Source of the DNA: Maylandia zebra | Taxonomy: Eukaryota > Chordata > Actinopteri > Cichliformes > Cichlidae | NCBI RefSeq assembly: GCF_041146795.1 | Contig: NC_135172.1 | Location: 34,767,623 to 34,831,622, forward strand | Reading direction: 5' to 3' | DNA: 64,000 bases | Shown here: piece after piece, positions 11,601 to 43,802 of the stretch | Layout: every line of letters starts with the position of its first letter | How positions within the stretch are numbered: position 1 is the first letter of the stretch | Program-made: the position numbers and the translations under genes | The notes under the pieces: model-generated | Told to the model about the DNA's origin: nothing | Seen by the model: the letters and a program-made list of their open reading frames with translations, nothing else | Databases searched by the model: none

Positions 11601-13681
11601 GATTGTCTCAGGGGCATCTTTACACAGCCTGCACCTGGGGTCTTGCCTGGTGTGATAGACCCCAGCCTCTATGGATCTTGTGCTCAGAGCTTGTTCCTGT
11701 GCTGCCATGATTACAGCCTCTATGCTGTCTTTCAGTCCACCTTTGTCCAGCCACTGGTAAGACTTCTGGATGTCAGCCACTTCCTCTATCTGCCGGTGGT
11801 ACATACTGTGCAGGGGCTTGTTCTTCCATGACGGTTCCTCCTCCTATATCTTGGGTTCTGCTGCCTGAGGTATTTGCCTCATCCTGGACTGTGGGGCTGA
11901 CACTCACCAGTCCCCGGCCTCCTTCCTTCTGCTCAGCACACAGCCTCAGGTTGCTGGATGGGGTGAAACCCTCCATGCATGGAAAGGAGCTTCCTGGTCT
12001 TTATGTCAGTGGCTTCTATCCCCTCCTTTGGCCGACTGATTATCCCAGCAAGTTACCTGATCACAGGCAGGGCGTATGTGTTGATGGCCCGGATCTTGTT
12101 CTTACCATTCATTTGACTCCTCAGGACTTGCCTGACCCTCTGCAGGTACTTGGTGGTTACAGCTTTCCTAGCAGCCTCGTCATGGTTCCCATTTGCCTGT
12201 GGGATCCCCAGGTGCTCGTAGCTGTCCTCTAGGTCTGCAATATTGCCTTCTGGTAGTTCATTCCCCTCTGTTCTGACTACCTTCCCTCTCTTTGTTACCA
12301 TCCAAATACAATTCTCCAGTCCGAGCGACATTCCAATGTCCTTGCTGTATATCCCACCAGGATATGCTGTATATCCTAGTGAGATATACAGCAGGGAAAT
12401 TAATGGTTCCTTAAAATCTTAAAAATGGGTTTTAAGGAAGCAGGGCAATTCCCATTTTTTTTAAATAAACACAAAAAACTTTCTAAAATTCAGCAGCAGT
12501 GTTACACGTCACCAACAACTCCACATTCTCTCTCTGTACCTGGATAGTGTCTGCCCACAGCGCCAAAGGACTCTGCGAGCGATCTTCTCTCACCCTGGGA
12601 GCAGCTGTCCCTCACCTCTTTTTCTGTCTGCCTCATCTCTGTGCTATGTGCTATTCTGTGATCTCAGGGGCACAAGCTAAACACAAAATACAATTATTGT
12701 GTGTCTTTTGGCTAAGAAAATGGATGGAATTTCTTCTTTTTGAGCAAATTATATTTGATGAATGATTGTGATTGGTTTGGACATATTTGTAAGTGGTGAC
12801 CAAAAACTGGAATCAAGTATTTGCATAATGAATCTTTCACATCGCTGCAGATGAATTTTGGTTCTCTATTCCCTGCAGAAGCATGCTATAATGACTGTAC
12901 TGTATATATGTTCCCTATCTCCTCCTAGACAAGTGAAACAATCTTAATGAGATGTTATGAAATTTGATTAGGACAGTGTAATGCCAACATCTGTAGAGTG
13001 TATACAAATCCCAAAATTGTATACATATGTACATCTGACAGTTCAGATGTGCACTGAATGGAATTTATGCATAGCATAGAATGAAACACCATCACAGCAT
13101 CATACTATAAAGATCGCGGTATATGTATGATTGTGTGTTTGTATGTTCCCTGTTTGCTAATGTCTATAATGGCCAAATAACATCACACAGGCTTTACATC
13201 CCTGACTGAAATTATCCCATTGCTTAGACTTTGTGATATCTAAAGAAAATTCTCAGTGCAAAATGAAACATGAGGCACTCCTCATGTTTTATTTATAATG
13301 AGAAGTGAACAACAGTCATTCAGTGCCTCATTTTTAGTAGTGCTAAGGAGATACATTCTGAGTACACCCACAGCACTGAGTGAGCAAATATTTATGAAAA
13401 TAAAACATAAGGTGTGTGGATGTGGTTTAAAGTGAGTTTAATCCAGCATCTCTTCATTCAAAACAGAAGACTTGTTTAGATTAGTTTGCACATAGCGACA
13501 GGCAAGCCTGTAGACAATTATATCCATAAAACCAGACAAATCTATTCTTAAGTGTTACATTTTTCAGCAATAGTCTCAATATAAGAAAGTTGTTTACATA
13601 AATTAAATGGACTGCTGTTAATAAATAAATGTACTTACTGCAGTGGATGAATAACAGGTACTGAGTGCGCCACATCTTCAT
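8635..13681 (-). CDS. CD300/pIgR-like (CMRF35-like) receptor, complete
   Basis: Predicted exons, in transcript order: 13639-13681, 10570-10896, 9791-10111, 9304-9402, 9148-9215 and 8635-8784. They total 1008 nt, 335 aa. The signal peptide is split between exons 1 and 2 (MKMW..., then SLSCVTSTAG), as is typical of fish CMRF35-like proteins. Domain 1 is an Ig V fold (VNVSCSY, KYLCKSNC, DAGKYWCG). Domain 2 is a second V fold (VTISCPY, KYICRG, DSGLYLCG). A transmembrane segment (ILVYFLPAPLVIMLI) leads to a cytoplasmic tail with several tyrosines: TYENQ (a Grb2-type YxN), HIYDN, VYEDI and TYER. None is a canonical ITIM. It is probably a leukocyte surface receptor; ligand unknown. The 2.7-kb first intron hosts a decayed LINE. 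The Ig 2 exon is nearly the same as the first exon of the receptor at the window start, in the opposite orientation. Confidence 0.88.
10940..12340 (-). mobile_element. Decayed Rex6/R4-Dong-like LINE 3' part
   Basis: Minus-strand frames resemble the end of a non-LTR retrotransposon polyprotein. They run from a reverse-transcriptase thumb-like stretch (about 12053-12331), through a CCHC-type knuckle CRLCKDAPETIQHITAGC (about 11580-11640), to a restriction-like endonuclease-like region with AVVIDVAILNDSN and VPVVIGALGRVTPKLGEWLQ (11124-11456). This order (RT, CCHC, REL endonuclease) is that of R2/R4/Dong/Rex6 elements. Coding is spread over several frames and the 5' half is absent, so the copy is dead and 5'-truncated. 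It lies within intron 1 of the minus-strand receptor gene, in the same orientation. The 3' boundary is approximate. Confidence 0.75.
12366..12392. repeat. 10-bp inverted repeat
   Basis: Arms GCTGTATATC and GATATACAGC surround a 7-base loop, just past the LINE remnant. It may mark a small inverted structure at the element's 5' truncation point; function unknown. Confidence 0.6.
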
Positions 13682-15940
13682 GTACTAATGTGGTTGTAAA
13701 TCTAATCATAGGTGCCAGCAAATATTAAAATCTCTCAGTTCCCCATTCAAATCCCCTTTCTGGTGCCATTTACTGCCTTGTGAACTTTCCAGTTAAAAGT
13801 TCAACCATTGAAAAAGAGAAGTCAGTATAAAAAAGCATAGTTCATATGCATTAAAGTTTCTATAACACCTTAAATTTGATTACTTTGTCAAAGCACATAT
13901 CAACCCATGAGCAATCTGGATTGACTAATCACTACAGTTTGCTCCTGTGACATAAGTGTTTCACTCTGTCTTTCACTCATAAACATGGTACTTTTCTTTA
14001 ATTTCTTTTAACATTGTTTGCCTTGGTTTGTTATGTTATGAGCCAGCTGCTCCCGAACCTTTATTTTCTCACTAATTTCTGCATTTGTCCTATGTGAGGG
14101 AGTTCTGCCTATACCATCTGTTCATGATGGCCTTACAAATATGCCTTCAATTATGCCAATACCAAAATATTTGATATGACCTAGGTATATTGTGACCCAG
14201 GATTTTGACAATAACCAAATGAACACAAAAAACCCCCGAAGAATGTGCATAACCAGGACAAAAAAGAATGAATATTGTTTCACACAATAGCTTGAAAGCA
14301 TAATCACATTTTCATTGCGGTCTTACTTTATTTGAACACTTATTGTTGGAACTTTTTGCCATATTCATCAGTTTCCAGCCGCAGAAACAGTCTGAGTTAC
14401 AGCAAAATCTTCCTATCAATCATTGCCTCCACTAGAGAGAGCTCTTGAGCTTCATTGTCTCCCCTCTCCTCACGTTGCTTCACAGCGACCTGGTTTCTGC
14501 CTCAAGGACAACATCAAGGCCTGGGGCGACTTCTAAAAATAAAAATGACTCACACATTAAAACGTTTCGGTAAGTCTTATATTTGTGATTTATGGAGAAA
14601 CAGAGTCAAATGGTGGTCAGGGAGGCCATGCTAACCACAGATTAAACTGTGGCCTCCCCGCACAAACCGATGGTGAATCGGCAGGAAAAGATGTTGGGGG
14701 GGGGGGGGGGGGGGGGGGATTATGTCTGCAGTCACAGAGGCTTCACACATAGTCTTAGATGTGGAGTTACACAAAGTTTAGTTTTTATTCTTTATTTTCA
14801 GGGACAACAAACATTGATCTCATAAGAGCAGATTTAGCTACTAACTAAATTCCATCAACAGTTGTTGGGCAGGAACTCAATGTTAAATAAACTACATGCT
14901 AAATACAGATACAAGTAGCTGCTGTTTTTTTCTAGTCTTCCATTTACATTTATCAACAATTAAAAATAATGAACTTCAACAAGCATTCCAGATTATATAG
15001 AAATGTCTGATGCTGTTGATATTTATATGAAATGTGTTATAAAGACTAGCCGTTCATTGTTATTTCAACAAAGAGGGGGATTAAAACACAGCCCTTAATA
15101 AACCAGAAAAGAATTAATCCATACTTAATAACATTTGCCATTTCCATAAAAGGAAAAGGTTTCTATGGATTGTTACGTAGTTAATGCAAAGATTTGAAGT
15201 TGCTGCTTCATAAGTGTTTAAGCACTAAAGCCTCTTTGGGATTATCTGCTCTTTTTTTTTATAAAATCACAGGGCTGCCATTTGACTCTATTCTTAGAGA
15301 TAACTTTCTTCACGTAATGAGGTGCCACGACTGAGGATGTTATGAAACTTCAAGTTCATGCAAAGAGTTCAGACATGCAGTTTCACTCGCACTGCAGAGC
15401 ACATAGTATTTGTTTTATGACACCACCAACTGTGGGCAGGGCAGGGTGCCAGGCTTGTGTGTGAGAGAGAGAGAGCATGTGATTTTATCATTGCATGGAA
15501 TAAAAGACTTCACAAAGCAAACAAGTAAGAGTAAAAGTAATGAGATTGAAACTTAGAATTGTGTAAGATTGGACACACAATAAAACAAGCGTCCATTGAC
15601 TGGAATATATGTTTGCCGGGGGGAGAAGATTAGAGATTCTTATAAAAATTAAAGGCTTTTATAATTCAAGCTCACGTGTCAAGTGAGCCAAACATGTGAC
15701 CAGACCAGGGAGTTTACCCACCTGCTGCAATATATAGCATATATTCAATTTGGAGCAACTGTGACCACATAATTTTCTCTGAGATTAATAAAGTATTCTG
15801 ATTCATATGTATGCACTGGGAGATAGGAGAGAATAAAAGTCATTGATTTGTTTATGTTTTCATTGATTTCCATGGTCAGTTTCCCTTTTCCAGATTTCCT
15901 TTGACGGGCAGTATGTGTTGGAAAGGAGAAACGTGACCAG
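13682..15940. other. Spacer between receptor gene and loxl4
   Basis: AT-rich sequence with no supportable exon. It contains a 23-base poly-G run (14696-14718). The promoter of the minus-strand receptor gene should lie just right of 13681, but I see no clear TATA or GC box. Confidence 0.5.
14696..14718. repeat. Poly-G homopolymer (23 nt)
   Basis: An uninterrupted run of 23 G. Its length is uncertain because such runs assemble poorly. It can also form a G-quadruplex. Confidence 0.85.
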
Positions 15941-15949
15941 AGGAAGGAA

Positions 15950-16116
15950 AAACTCCTTAAATGAATAAAATGGGAGGGATGGAGAGCCAACCTGAGGGAG
16001 TGACAGAAGAAGAAAGAGGGAGGGAAAGAGGAGAATAGAGACAGCAGGACCAAGCTCACTGCCCCAGTGCTCTCCTTTCTTTCCTCCAGAAGCTCAAGGC
16101 TGAGATCAACAGATAG
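15950..16116 (+). other. Possible loxl4 5' UTR exon
   Basis: A purine-rich stretch ends in AGATAG followed by a strong donor GTAAGT at 16117. The loxl4 ATG lies one base after an acceptor (CCCCTACCAG, ending 16933), so the coding exon needs an upstream non-coding exon. This is the best candidate I see. The start is a guess. Confidence 0.4.
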
Positions 16117-16934
16117 GTAAGTTTTCTCCAGCATTTTTATTTTGTTCTCCTCTCCTTCTGTTTATTTTTTATTTCATTTTTTCTTGTTGTGTTTTTCCTC
16201 AATAACTAAAAATTTCATCTCTGTAACTAATTGAAGTCATCCTCAGTCAACATTTGTATGAGGGCCCATGATCCATACACAAAGCAGAATTTGTCTGACT
16301 CCTAAATCCATAAAGTGTTTCTATCATCCTCTAGACCTTCTCCTCACAGCTTGCTCCTCACCACTAGTTAGCTACTCTGCTAGAAGACAAACATTTTAGA
16401 GGTTGTAATTATTGCTCATTAACTACAGCATCTCGCACAGATGGAGACCTGCTGCTCTATTTATGTGTGAGAGCATTTTTATGACAATGTTTATTTGCTT
16501 ATGTGTCTGTTGGCCTAATACGTGCAACTAAACTTGAGGGTTTGCGGAAAGCCAGAATTTCCGTTGGCTGGATGCAGAAGCTACTTTTAGCTCCGGTTAT
16601 TACTCCCTGTGCCTTGACTGGTTCAGGCTGTTTCTCAAACCTCCCGCTGTACTTTAAATGACTCTGATTATTTTAAAGGATAAAAACATCTATCAATCTT
16701 TCATTTTACTGTGGAATGTCCCATTAGGGTTGAAGAAAACGTTTCTAATTATACGTTCTGTTAGACTATGGAATGTGACTTCCATGGCTTTGTGTTTTTT
16801 TGAAGATTTTTGTGGTAACATACACATTTATTTTGGGAGCTGCAAGCATCTTGTCTGCTTTGCTCTTTTGAGCTGATGTCAGGCTGATGTTTCTATCAGC
16901 CTGTGTTTCACTCTTTGTTCTCCCCCCTACCAGG

Positions 16935-33844
<16,910 letters not shown>

Positions 33845-34410
33845 ATTATGGGAGACCCAAATTTGTTAACAGAACAACTGTAGAACTCCTCATCACACCT
33901 CAACATATATGGGGAGGGAGGGTGAATGATAATTACTTGCCAGTAAACAAAGAGGTGGGGATCAGAGAGAGGAGGGTCTGTACACAGGAATGATTTGGGA
34001 GGGATGGAGTGACTTTATTAAAAATGAAAAACAGTATCCTGTGACTGATTATGATCAGCAATGAGTTTTGTTGTTAGAAAGTCAAAGAGATTAAAGGAAA
34101 AAAATGTTTAAACAAGAAAAAAAAACACATTAAAGTCAGATATCATAAGCATCATGACACCATAATAGACATACAATAGTTTACAATTTTCAGAACTTGA
34201 TGTTTTAACACTTACCTTGACTAAAAAGTAACATGAAGGCATATGAGAACAACTTTGCAGTACATCACCAGACTGTAGTCCATAAATCTCTGTACCTGCT
34301 TACTGTGCTTTCCATCATCACACTGCAAAATGTAGCATTTATTGTTACAGCTGTGTGGTTTTTGGTTTTAAATGAGATTTATTTTTCATGGTGCTATTTT
34401 GCCTGTTTTG

Positions 34411-34416
34411 AATAAA
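34411..34416 (+). terminator. Likely loxl4 polyadenylation signal
   Basis: AATAAA about 570 bases after the loxl4 stop, followed by a T/G-rich stretch. It is the first good candidate in the 3' UTR; another AATAAA lies near 34666. Confidence 0.55.
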
Positions 34417-35267
34417 TATTGTAATGTATTGCAAATGTATTGTCATGTACAGTTTTATATTACCTCTCTGGAATAATGTTCTTAAGGTCTCTAATTTATG
34501 CAGAATTTTAATGTACTTTTGAGTTGAAAGCTGTTTGTATTGTTAATTTTATTATGATAACTATCTCCACTTTGTTTGTTCTTTACCTGTTTAACATTGG
34601 GAACAACAGACGAGATCTGGTTGTACCACAGTATTGCGTCAGTACTTGGTAATGGTAGTGAAAGAATAAATGTCAGATTGAAAACTGTCATTTGAGGCAT
34701 TATTATTTGACCGCAGACATTTATAATGCAGAAAGCAGAGAATAATTAGGCCGTGTTTAAGGATATAATAATAATTAAGCAGAGTTGATGTTACAGTTTC
34801 TGTAGAAGGTTTGGAGAATTGCCTAATAGGCTAAAAGAGATTCTTGAAGTTCATGCAGTGCCTTATGCGAGTCTAACCAAGTTGCTTCAGCTTCTTCAGC
34901 AGATTTTAAAAAGATCTAAGATGATTAAAGTTGCTGGGTTTCCCATCCTTTTCCTGGGAGCGTGAGCTAAGCGGCGTTTTATTGTTGTTTCCACCATATT
35001 TCCACTGAGGAATACATAGAAACACTGGAAATTCTCACAGTTACCCTCTGTCACATTACATAGGCTATGCTTTAAATAAATGACTCACTTTGGCCTTTTT
35101 TCTTTCCATTTCATGAGCTGGTGCCATATAAAACTATATAAATAAAGTGGTAAATTAAAATCAAATACAAAGTCAGTAAAGGTGACATAAACATGATGCA
35201 AATCTGCATTGCAGATTGTGACTGCATCTGGGGTGGTAGTGCATCAGCAGGCTGTAGACACTCCTTC

Positions 35268-36030
35268 CATTTATTCATTTTCTTCAACTTATCCGATTCA
35301 GGGTCACGGGGGGCTGGAGCATATCCCAGCCGTCATAGGGGGGGGGGGGGGGCCAAGTAGGGCAAACCCAATGTGTTGCAGGGATCACAGAGAGACAGAC
35401 AACCATTTGCACTTATGTCTAATTTAGAATTTGTTATTATGAAATAAGGTTATTAGAAAATAACATAACGTCTTTAAACTGTGGGAGGAAGCCAGGAGAC
35501 CAAGAGAGAACCTACACAGGCACAGGGAGAACATACAAACTCCACACATAAGGACCCCAGCCAGCCAGTAGATTCAAACCTAGAGCCTTAACACAGCGGT
35601 CCCCAACCTTTTTTGCGCCACGGACCAGTTTGTGTCCGACAACATTTTCACAGACTGGGCTTTAAGGTGTTGCGGATAAATACAACAAAATACAACCGGT
35701 ATCAAAAAAAGAAGATTTATTCATAACACACGGAAAGAGACCCAGGAAACCAAGTTAATGAAAAAAATAACGCTAAAGATAAGATAATAAGATAACCTTT
35801 ATTAATCCCACACGTGGGAAATTTGTTTCCCCACGTGTAAAAACCGATAAAAAAAAAACCCTGTTAAAACCGATAAAAACCCTGAAAACCATTTATTTCA
35901 CACCCAAGCTCAACTCTCGCGGCCCGGTACCAAACAACTCACGACCCAGTACCGGTCCATGGCCTGGGGGTTGAGGACCGCTTCCTTAACACACTGAAGC
36001 AATAGTGCTAACACGACTGTGTTGCCGGCA
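35268..36030. repeat. Old fish interspersed repeat, split by a MITE
   Basis: It starts with the frequent fish repeat text around CTTATCCGATTCAGGGTCACGG and GGAGCATATCCCAGC, then CTGTGGGAGGAAGCCAGGAG and ACATACAAACTCCACACA. It ends with AGCCTTAACAC that resumes at 35985 as CTTAACACACTGAAGCAATAGTGC. The hAT-type element at 35595-35984 therefore sits inside it. A 15-base poly-G (35338-35352) lies within. The family is not identified with certainty. Confidence 0.7.
35595..35984. mobile_element. hAT-type MITE with 8-bp target duplication
   Basis: A 390-bp element flanked by the 8-bp direct repeat CTTAACAC (35587-35594 and 35985-35992). The ends are inverted and imperfect: AGCGGTCCCCAACCTTTTTT on the left, and GGGGGTTGAGGACCGCTTC on the right, which reads GAAGCGGTCCTCAACCCC when inverted. 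The 8-bp duplication and these ends indicate the hAT superfamily. There is no transposase. Within it, AAGATAACCTTTATTAATCC followed by CACACGTGGGAAA and its inverse (about 35775-35840) may be a second, smaller insertion. Confidence 0.85.
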
Positions 36031-36361
36031 TTTGTCATTTTCAATCAATTCAGTGAGTCAGCACAGTGGAGTGGGGGGATTGGTAAAGGTCTGAATCCAG
36101 GTAAATTAGATCTGTAAGTTTTAGAAAATTTGAAAACAAAAAATAACTCCCTGAACAAGTCATTTCAGTGTCTGTGGCTCCAATGTCTGGACCTGTTATT
36201 AAGACCTTCACGTGTTTATTATCATACAACCCATTTGTTCCATGAAACCAAGACACTACTTTGACTTTTTCAATGTATGTGGTTCTTGACATCAAAGCAA
36301 ATTACCATTCTGTTATCATTGTATTATTTTATTTAATGCCTGCTTATTTCTACTGCCTTCA

Positions 36362-36530
36362 TATGGCTATAGCTCATGAGGTAGAGCAGGTCATCTACTA
36401 ATCAAAAGGTTGGTAGTTTGAGCCCTGTCTGCTCCAGTCTGTAACCAACTATCCCTGGGTAAGATATTAACTGCAAGTTGCTCTCTGATGCATCCAGATC
36501 AGTGTAGTTGTTCAATAGAAACAATGGTAG
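36362..36530 (+). repeat. tRNA-derived SINE
   Basis: The head TAGCTCATGAGGTAGAGCAG resembles a Pol III A box and GGTAGTTTGAGCCC a B box, about 30 bases apart. The tail has TCCCTGGGTAAGATATTAAC, the usual fish SINE body. The B box is diverged (TTTGAGCCC for TTCGANTCC), so it is a relic rather than a tRNA gene. The 3' boundary is approximate. Confidence 0.7.
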
Positions 36531-37464
36531 CACTTTCTATTACAGCTCGGTAATAAAGCAGTAATAGTAGGATAACAAGGGGGAAACAAGAGGGTAATAA
36601 TGTGGTAATTATCACCACAGAAATTACCCGAGATATTTCCAGGTAATAATCACACTTCCTTAAGTTAGCTTTAATAGGTTATTCATATGTTATTATAGAG
36701 AAATAGGCATTTTTGCTTTTTGCAATGCTATTTCCTCCTTATTACACATAAGACACCTCAGGTAAAAAGCCCCTAAGCTGCCTGTTGTTTCAAAATGGCA
36801 CCTTAAAAACATTACTGAAATAAATCAAAAACAATGATTTTTCAGGTGTTAATGAAAACGTGTCATTGCTAAGCCAAATTTTAACAAAGGGAAGCGAGTG
36901 ATGTAAGGTATGTTTGCTGACAGTGTTTGGTGCTAGGAAACCCTTCACCACCAGGGTCCTTTGCTGTGGTGGGAGATTAGATTACTTCTTAATTTGGACC
37001 ATGTCTCACACTTCACTTGCTCCATGACATAACATGTAGCATTTCTGTGTAGAGTTGGCACTTGAAACCACTTCTTTCTCAGTTGTGGCTTGTGTTTGTG
37101 TAGTTAATCTAATGATTGTGTGTGAGGTATCCAGTTGGCTGCTCTGCGGTACATCACCCCCTCGTGAAGCCACAGTAAAACATGAGATTATGGGCAGGGT
37201 TCAGATCTCACACGATGATGGTAAAGAGCAGCTACAGACTCTATATGTAGTCCAGCTGCAAGAACAACAGCACACACGGAGGTCTGTTATGAAAATGTGT
37301 CCACATTTGCACTTGGCATCAAGAAGAGCCATCTGTGCACTACGATCAAGAAACACCTGTCTATAACCAACAATGAGTGCATAAAGTCTAACAATTAATA
37401 GATGACATATCAACATAAAATAATATTTGCTATTCTTTCTTTTTTTTACATTTCACATCAGTTA

Positions 37465-37865
37465 TAGTGCCAAAAACTGCAGTCCCATTGATGGCCACTT
37501 GAGGCTGGTTGCAGAAGCTAATCGATCCCTGTAGACTGCCCTGTTAGATTTACCAAGTTAAGTCATAAAAACAACTTTTTCAAAGCCTAAATCAAAAAAT
37601 TGTTTCAATCATTGTACCTTATTGCTCCCCGAATTTTCTAAAACTTTTTCTGGTTTTCACTCATTTTCACTATATTTTTTTAAATTCGAGAAATGTATGC
37701 TTTGATTGACCTCGCCGCTCACTGTATAGACTTTACATCTTTAATGTGTTTGTGTTGTCGGTTCCTCTTGGAGCATTTTTACTACAATTATATGACATAT
37801 GATACAGTCTGCTGTGAAGTAGCACCCATCTATGTTCATCTTTTATATGCAGTCTATGGTTGTCT
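37465..37865. repeat. Fish interspersed repeat ('actgcag...gccacttgag')
   Basis: It begins with GCCAAAAACTGCAGTCCCAT and GGCCACTTGAGGCTGGTTGC, and ends with TTTTATATGCAGTCTATGGT, a word pair seen in many fish repeats. A second copy of the first part is at 57138-57195. The class is uncertain. Confidence 0.55.
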
Positions 37866-40199
37866 CACTACCAGCAGCTCAAAAATCACCAACCACTACA
37901 AAAGAACAAGTTCCTGCAGAAGAGATTCTTAGCTAGCGAAGAGAGTGACTGAAATAACTGATTTAATGAGCAGTTTCACCGTACCAGCTGCATATACTTA
38001 GACTGGCATGGCTCATGCATTTATTTGAACATTTCAGTACTTTAAAAGTTAAGCCAAGCCACTTATAACTCTTCAAATTAGCATTTCCATAATTTTGTGC
38101 TTATGTTCATATAATGGACAAATAGCTTTTAATACATAATATGTGTACCCAGTGCTGGGCTTGGCAAAACACCTCGAGCACATGTTTCACAAAGTGGCAG
38201 CAGTTACACAGTCTATGGTTTGAACGCTGATACCTAGAAAAGGGAACCATTAAAGTACTTCTAAGGCTGCAAGGTTATCAAATTGTGTATTATAGAGAAT
38301 GGAATCACTTATCATATAACCACTTTTACACTAATGAGTCACCCATTAAATAAAAGCTTTTTTTTTTTTTATCCTTTTTCATCCTGCCTTGGTATTCATG
38401 ATTATATAGAAAAAACTATTACATGCTTTCAGATATTTTTTATCACCTTCTAAAAGAGCACATCGTAAACACCAAATGATACACTGTAAAAGGAAATTCT
38501 TCCTAATACTGAATCCTCAAACCTGCTTTACAAAAACGTCTTTCACATTATCTGCATGGATATAAATGTGTCAATACACATTCAGAAGAACTGATGTGAA
38601 AGGAAACAAATATGTAATGAGACTTTTTCTCATGCTGCAGCGCTTTAATTAGCCCACTGTGAGCCACGTGGCAGTGCCTCATTCATCCACAGCCAGTGAG
38701 CTAAACAGTTACAAAACTAACTCTCTTAGAGCAATACAGGGTCGATTTGGATGTTTAAAAGGAGGGGAACTATAAATCACAGTCATCTGCAGGACTACTT
38801 AAATTTAAGGAATAATCATTTTAAACATTTAAGTACACAGCAATCTGCTCTGTTAGTGCATGAACATTTCGACTGGCTGAAAGGGCTAAAAAAAAAATGT
38901 AAAAAATAATTAAAAATAAAAAAAAAAACTTAATTTAGCAGCAAATTTGATTTTTGTTACAAATCTCTTGAAGAACAAATTTAAAACGCCTTCTCCACAT
39001 TGGCTGAAAGTGGTGTAATTATTCACTGAGGAACTGAATGAGCTGCAGTGCCACATGGTCTGTGGTCTGCTGGGTAAAGCCTCAGAAGAGGCGTCTGCCT
39101 GCAGCTGTCAAAAAAGGGCTCTGGAGCCTGAGATATGTGGCTGAATTATGAAAGCTGACTCTTGGGAAACCCTGTTTGATGACAGTTAGAATAAATACTG
39201 TCTCTCTTTAGTGATTACCTTTGTAAAGTTTAAAAAAAAAAAAAGAAGCTTGTCAGGAATAAAGAGACACGTTTTTCTTCGTACTGTCATTACATTTTGT
39301 CAACAAACAGAGCAAGAATGGATGGAGCTAAAAACAGGAGCTGAACTGAAAATCTTGGTAGATTTGTTTAAGTGATGCACAAAAATAGTGAGGTGCTTCA
39401 ATGTCAAGGAAAATCTTTGATGACAGTTTTGCTTGTCATCGTGAAATGTCTAGACTCGTGTCTTTAAGCACACGCTCAGATTTTAACAGACGAAGTCGAG
39501 CAGTTTTTTTGTTTTTTGTTTTTTTACTGGACATACATAACAGCAGCTGCATTGAGCAAAACATTATACATAATATCGGGTATCAGTTCAAACACCGGAA
39601 ACCACCTGACACGATGGCTTAAAAGTAAGTTAATACTTTGATAAAACTTAAACTGCAAACAATGCAGCATTAATTTTTAATGACACCATCTTCAATTTAA
39701 TCACTCAAACTGGATAAAATCAACAATGTTGTGACACATAAAAATTTAACGAATCAACATGACTGAACTTCAGTGACATGTAACTGAAAGCGTCACGTCA
39801 CTTTTATATCTTAAAACATTTAAAAACCCAAACACGGGGATGTGTACAGATAAGTATTTCAGTTAACGCGTTCGTTACTTGTTAACTGAACCATTAGCTT
39901 CAGTGCTTGACTACAGACTGTGCTTACAATACATAGAGTCCAGGTGAGTCGGTGAGTTCACAGATAATTGAAGGTGATCTGATCATGTAGCATTTTATGA
40001 TGTCAGACACTGAGTGACAAAGGAAACGGTAAAAGCCTCTCAGGAAACAGTTTGAAAAAAAAAAAAATCATTTCTCGGAAATATGCCTGTACGAAGGAGT
40101 GGCCAGCTAAAAAACCAGAGCATTACATGAAACAGAAATGATTTAAGCCTCTGCTGACTCAAGGAATTTAAAGGGAAAAAAAAATAGAGGTTTGTCCAG

Positions 40200-43802
<3,603 letters not shown>

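Larger units (their letters stand above)
34420..40199. other. Convergent spacer between loxl4 and r3hcc1l
   Basis: About 5.8 kb between two convergent genes, with the 3' UTR of r3hcc1l at the right. It contains a common fish repeat (35268-36030) interrupted by a hAT-type MITE, a tRNA-derived SINE (36362-36530) and another fish repeat (37465-37865). No host coding exon is supported. Confidence 0.6.

Noticed and set aside
11179-11655. 158-codon plus-strand open frame
   Set aside because: It is the antisense shadow of the LINE's endonuclease region on the minus strand.
16887-16934. Upstream ATG in frame with loxl4 ([16 protein letters not shown]...)
   Set aside because: The segment contains the polypyrimidine tract and acceptor of an intron ending at 16933; the ATG at 16935 gives a standard signal peptide.
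36362-36435. Possible tRNA gene
   Set aside because: A- and B-box-like words are present but the B box is diverged, there is no acceptor stem, and the downstream body is that of a SINE.
37055-37366. 103-codon plus-strand open frame
   Set aside because: Between loxl4 and r3hcc1l, next to interspersed repeats, with no homology I recognise.
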